From Lutraria lutraria (lineage: Eukaryota > Mollusca > Bivalvia > Venerida > Mactridae), in assembly GCA_964023205.1 (NCBI GenBank), contig OZ026844.1:6446840-6510839 (forward strand): 64,000 nt of DNA. Reading direction: 5' to 3'. Positions 61,978 through 64,000 of the stretch are shown here, in pieces (the first letter of the stretch is position 1; each line of letters begins with the position of its first letter). A model generated the notes under the pieces. That model worked only from the letters and a program-made list of their open reading frames with translations, did not search any database and was not told the DNA's origin. The translations under genes and the position numbers were made by a program.

Positions 61978-64000
61978 AGAGTGAACAAATGCACCCAATT
62001 GTATAAACATTGGTTAAATTTAGGTTTATTAACGGTCTATTTAGGTTTGGTTAATCAAAAGTTCACCAGAGGCAAAATGCCCGCTCTTGTTGTACCAAAC
62101 GCTGGATGTCCTCAACAATTCGAGACAAGTAAAAAGACAAACTGAGGATCTCGACCGATTCCTTACTCTTAGGCTAAATCGTACTCGAAATAAATAATTC
62201 CATATCAAATTCACTTACCAAACTTTAATTCAAAAGTTGTCCCAACCTCATATTTTGACCCAGTGGTTAAAATTAACCAATATCTATACAGATGGGTGCT
62301 GATCGGAGAGCTATCTGTGGACCTCTTGTTAAACTAATACAAGAGCCTATCAAGGATCAATTGACTTCCCAGAAGTCAAATGAACTCATCTAAACATACA
62401 GTAGAACCTCTCCAGAGCGACAACGGCTATATCATCATTTACAGTTTCTAACTTAATCCTTGTTTATGCTTGTTGTGTACATACATTTCTTTTACTTAAA
62501 GCTTTTCTATATATTATTTGTTGGTGGCTTGTTTACTACGCGAATGATGTGTACTTTATTATTATAGTACGTAAACATGTGGCAATATTTATCAAACTGA
62601 TAGGAAAGTATTTGAGAGTGAGCTCAGACTCTCGTTTTGATGTTTTATGCAATGTGCAATGTTTTGAACGGTCACACTGCGTATTGTGAATATCGGGCTC
62701 CTTTCGCTTATTTTAACGGGAAGTTTCCAAAGAAACTAGGCAAACAAAGATCAGCCTTTAAATGATGAATTGTTCAAAGTTTCAGAGTCCATAGATTATT
62801 ATTATTATTTACCATACTTAATATATAGCACTCTTTTCATGTTTAGAACACGTTCAAAAGTGCTGAACAGCAATACACTATGAAGATTTCGTTTTACATT
62901 AGAAAAATTAAGGAAAGAAATACAAAAAATTAAGAATACTAAAATACATGGGAAATAGCTAAAAAAAATAAAATAAAAAAATACAGAATATCACTGATAA
63001 TAAGTCTTACTAATAAAAGGTCATTGCATTGCTATGACAATGAAAGTGGTAAAACTTATCAATTATAACGATTTTTACCCAAAAAAACGGGAAATTTTAT
63101 GGTCAATATAAAAATGCCTGCATAAATTAAACATGTAACAACGAATCAAGTCCCATAAGCTTATATATTTAACAGTTGTATTAGTTTCTGGTTTCTGTTT
63201 GTTATATAACAGAGGAATACGGTGTGTTTTCCTCCTGTGCATGCTATATGGAAAGAAAATTTGTTTACGAAACCTTTGTATTTTTGTGGCAACTGGTCGT
63301 CAGACCATTGCCACAGTGTCGACGCAAATAACACAACAACACGTAAAGGTGTAGAAATGACAAAGCAAAGAAAGATTTTTTTCTGAAGCATAATGAACAA
63401 TTGGCCTCAACTGTGAAGGGATGCTTGAGAATAATTCAAGAAACTGAGCTTATGTCTCGATGATTTACCTTGTAAGTTATACTGCCAAATAAGTAAAGTT
63501 ACCATGAATCTTGTAGAAGTTACATCAAGGGAGAGAATCCATACCATTAATTGACCATATATTATAGTTGTCTCCCTATACTATGTGAATGAAGTACTTA
63601 ATGTGATTTTTTATGGTTTTATGAGTTTATTAATTGTTTACATTGTTCTTGTTATTGATGAAAACAAAAGAGGACAGTTTAACTGAAAGATGCCTTTTCT
63701 ATTCATATTCTATATGATACACGGACATTATATCCATGACATTGTATTACTATTGTTAATCACTAAACACTGAATGACTCACACAAGCTAGATATAATCT
63801 CCGTTTCGTTTGTTAGCTCTGAGAAAGTTGTTGTTTGTTTGAAGTCGGAGCTTAGCCATTGTTTCATACATTTGCTCTTTATGTATATAATTCTTATCCC
63901 TTATACTTTGATATCAAACACCTATGATATGTACACAGTGTATCTTCTGTTCAGTTTGAGGCCTAACTTTTTTGTTGTTGTTTATTTTTTACTGCTTCCA
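61978..64000 (+). other. 3' flank of ART gene 2 to window end
   Basis: It holds duplicated blocks (62420-62790, 63045-63600) and a short pogo-like end (62399-62425, 'cagtagaacctctccagag'). No gene was seen to the end of the window. Confidence 0.5.
62189..62194 (+). terminator. Poly(A) signal of ART gene 2
   Basis: AATAAA lies 212 bases after the stop, in the position equivalent to that in gene 1. Confidence 0.55.

Overview
The window looks like nuclear DNA from a marine bivalve mollusc, possibly a mussel. It is strongly AT-rich, its genes are split by short introns with gt..ag borders, and it is crowded with tRNA-derived SINEs, decayed LINEs and small DNA transposons. No rRNA, functional tRNA, CRISPR or bacterial-type operon is visible. 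The species call is inference from repeat style; only 'metazoan' is firm.

Three gene groups can be supported. (1) On the minus strand between 0.2 and 23 kb there are three paralogous copies of a secreted-peptide precursor gene (signal exons at 237-365, 17830-17954 and 22819-22928). Signal exons are joined in constant phase 2 to short cassette exons that each open with a Lys-Arg site followed by a different peptide. (2) On the plus strand at 33.2-37.8 kb lies most of a single-pass receptor: a Cys/Thr-rich ectodomain, one membrane segment, and a 200-residue tail with seven YxxL/I motifs, two of them at canonical ITAM spacing. (3) On the plus strand at 52.4-54.0 kb and 60.4-62.0 kb there are two tandem paralogues of an ecto-ADP-ribosyltransferase, each with three exons: signal peptide, catalytic domain with R-S-ExE residues, and a hydrophobic C-terminus like a GPI signal. 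They sit in a larger segmental duplication whose flanking sequence occurs a third time at 45.8-46.1 kb.

The rest is mostly mobile DNA. From left to right: a mariner relic (1.4-2.8 kb); a 2-kb foldback element with long near-identical arms, CACTGTG termini and a 5-bp target duplication (5.1-7.2 kb); one LINE split by a second, nested LINE (7.5-11.1 kb); a ~201-bp tandem repeat (12.7-13.6 kb); several pogo-like MITEs; a Harbinger-like CpG-rich element (20.9-22.0 kb); a decayed copy of a multicopy XPG/PIN-like protein gene (26.4-28.5 kb, minus); a near-perfect hairpin nested inside a pogo-like element (38.1-39.0 kb); a hAT-like element (43.6-44.9 kb); and a Tc1/IS630-type element with a transposase remnant (55.5-56.7 kb).

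The gene groups share a theme of secreted or cell-surface proteins, but nothing in the sequence ties them to one pathway. All exon models are read by eye and need transcript support.
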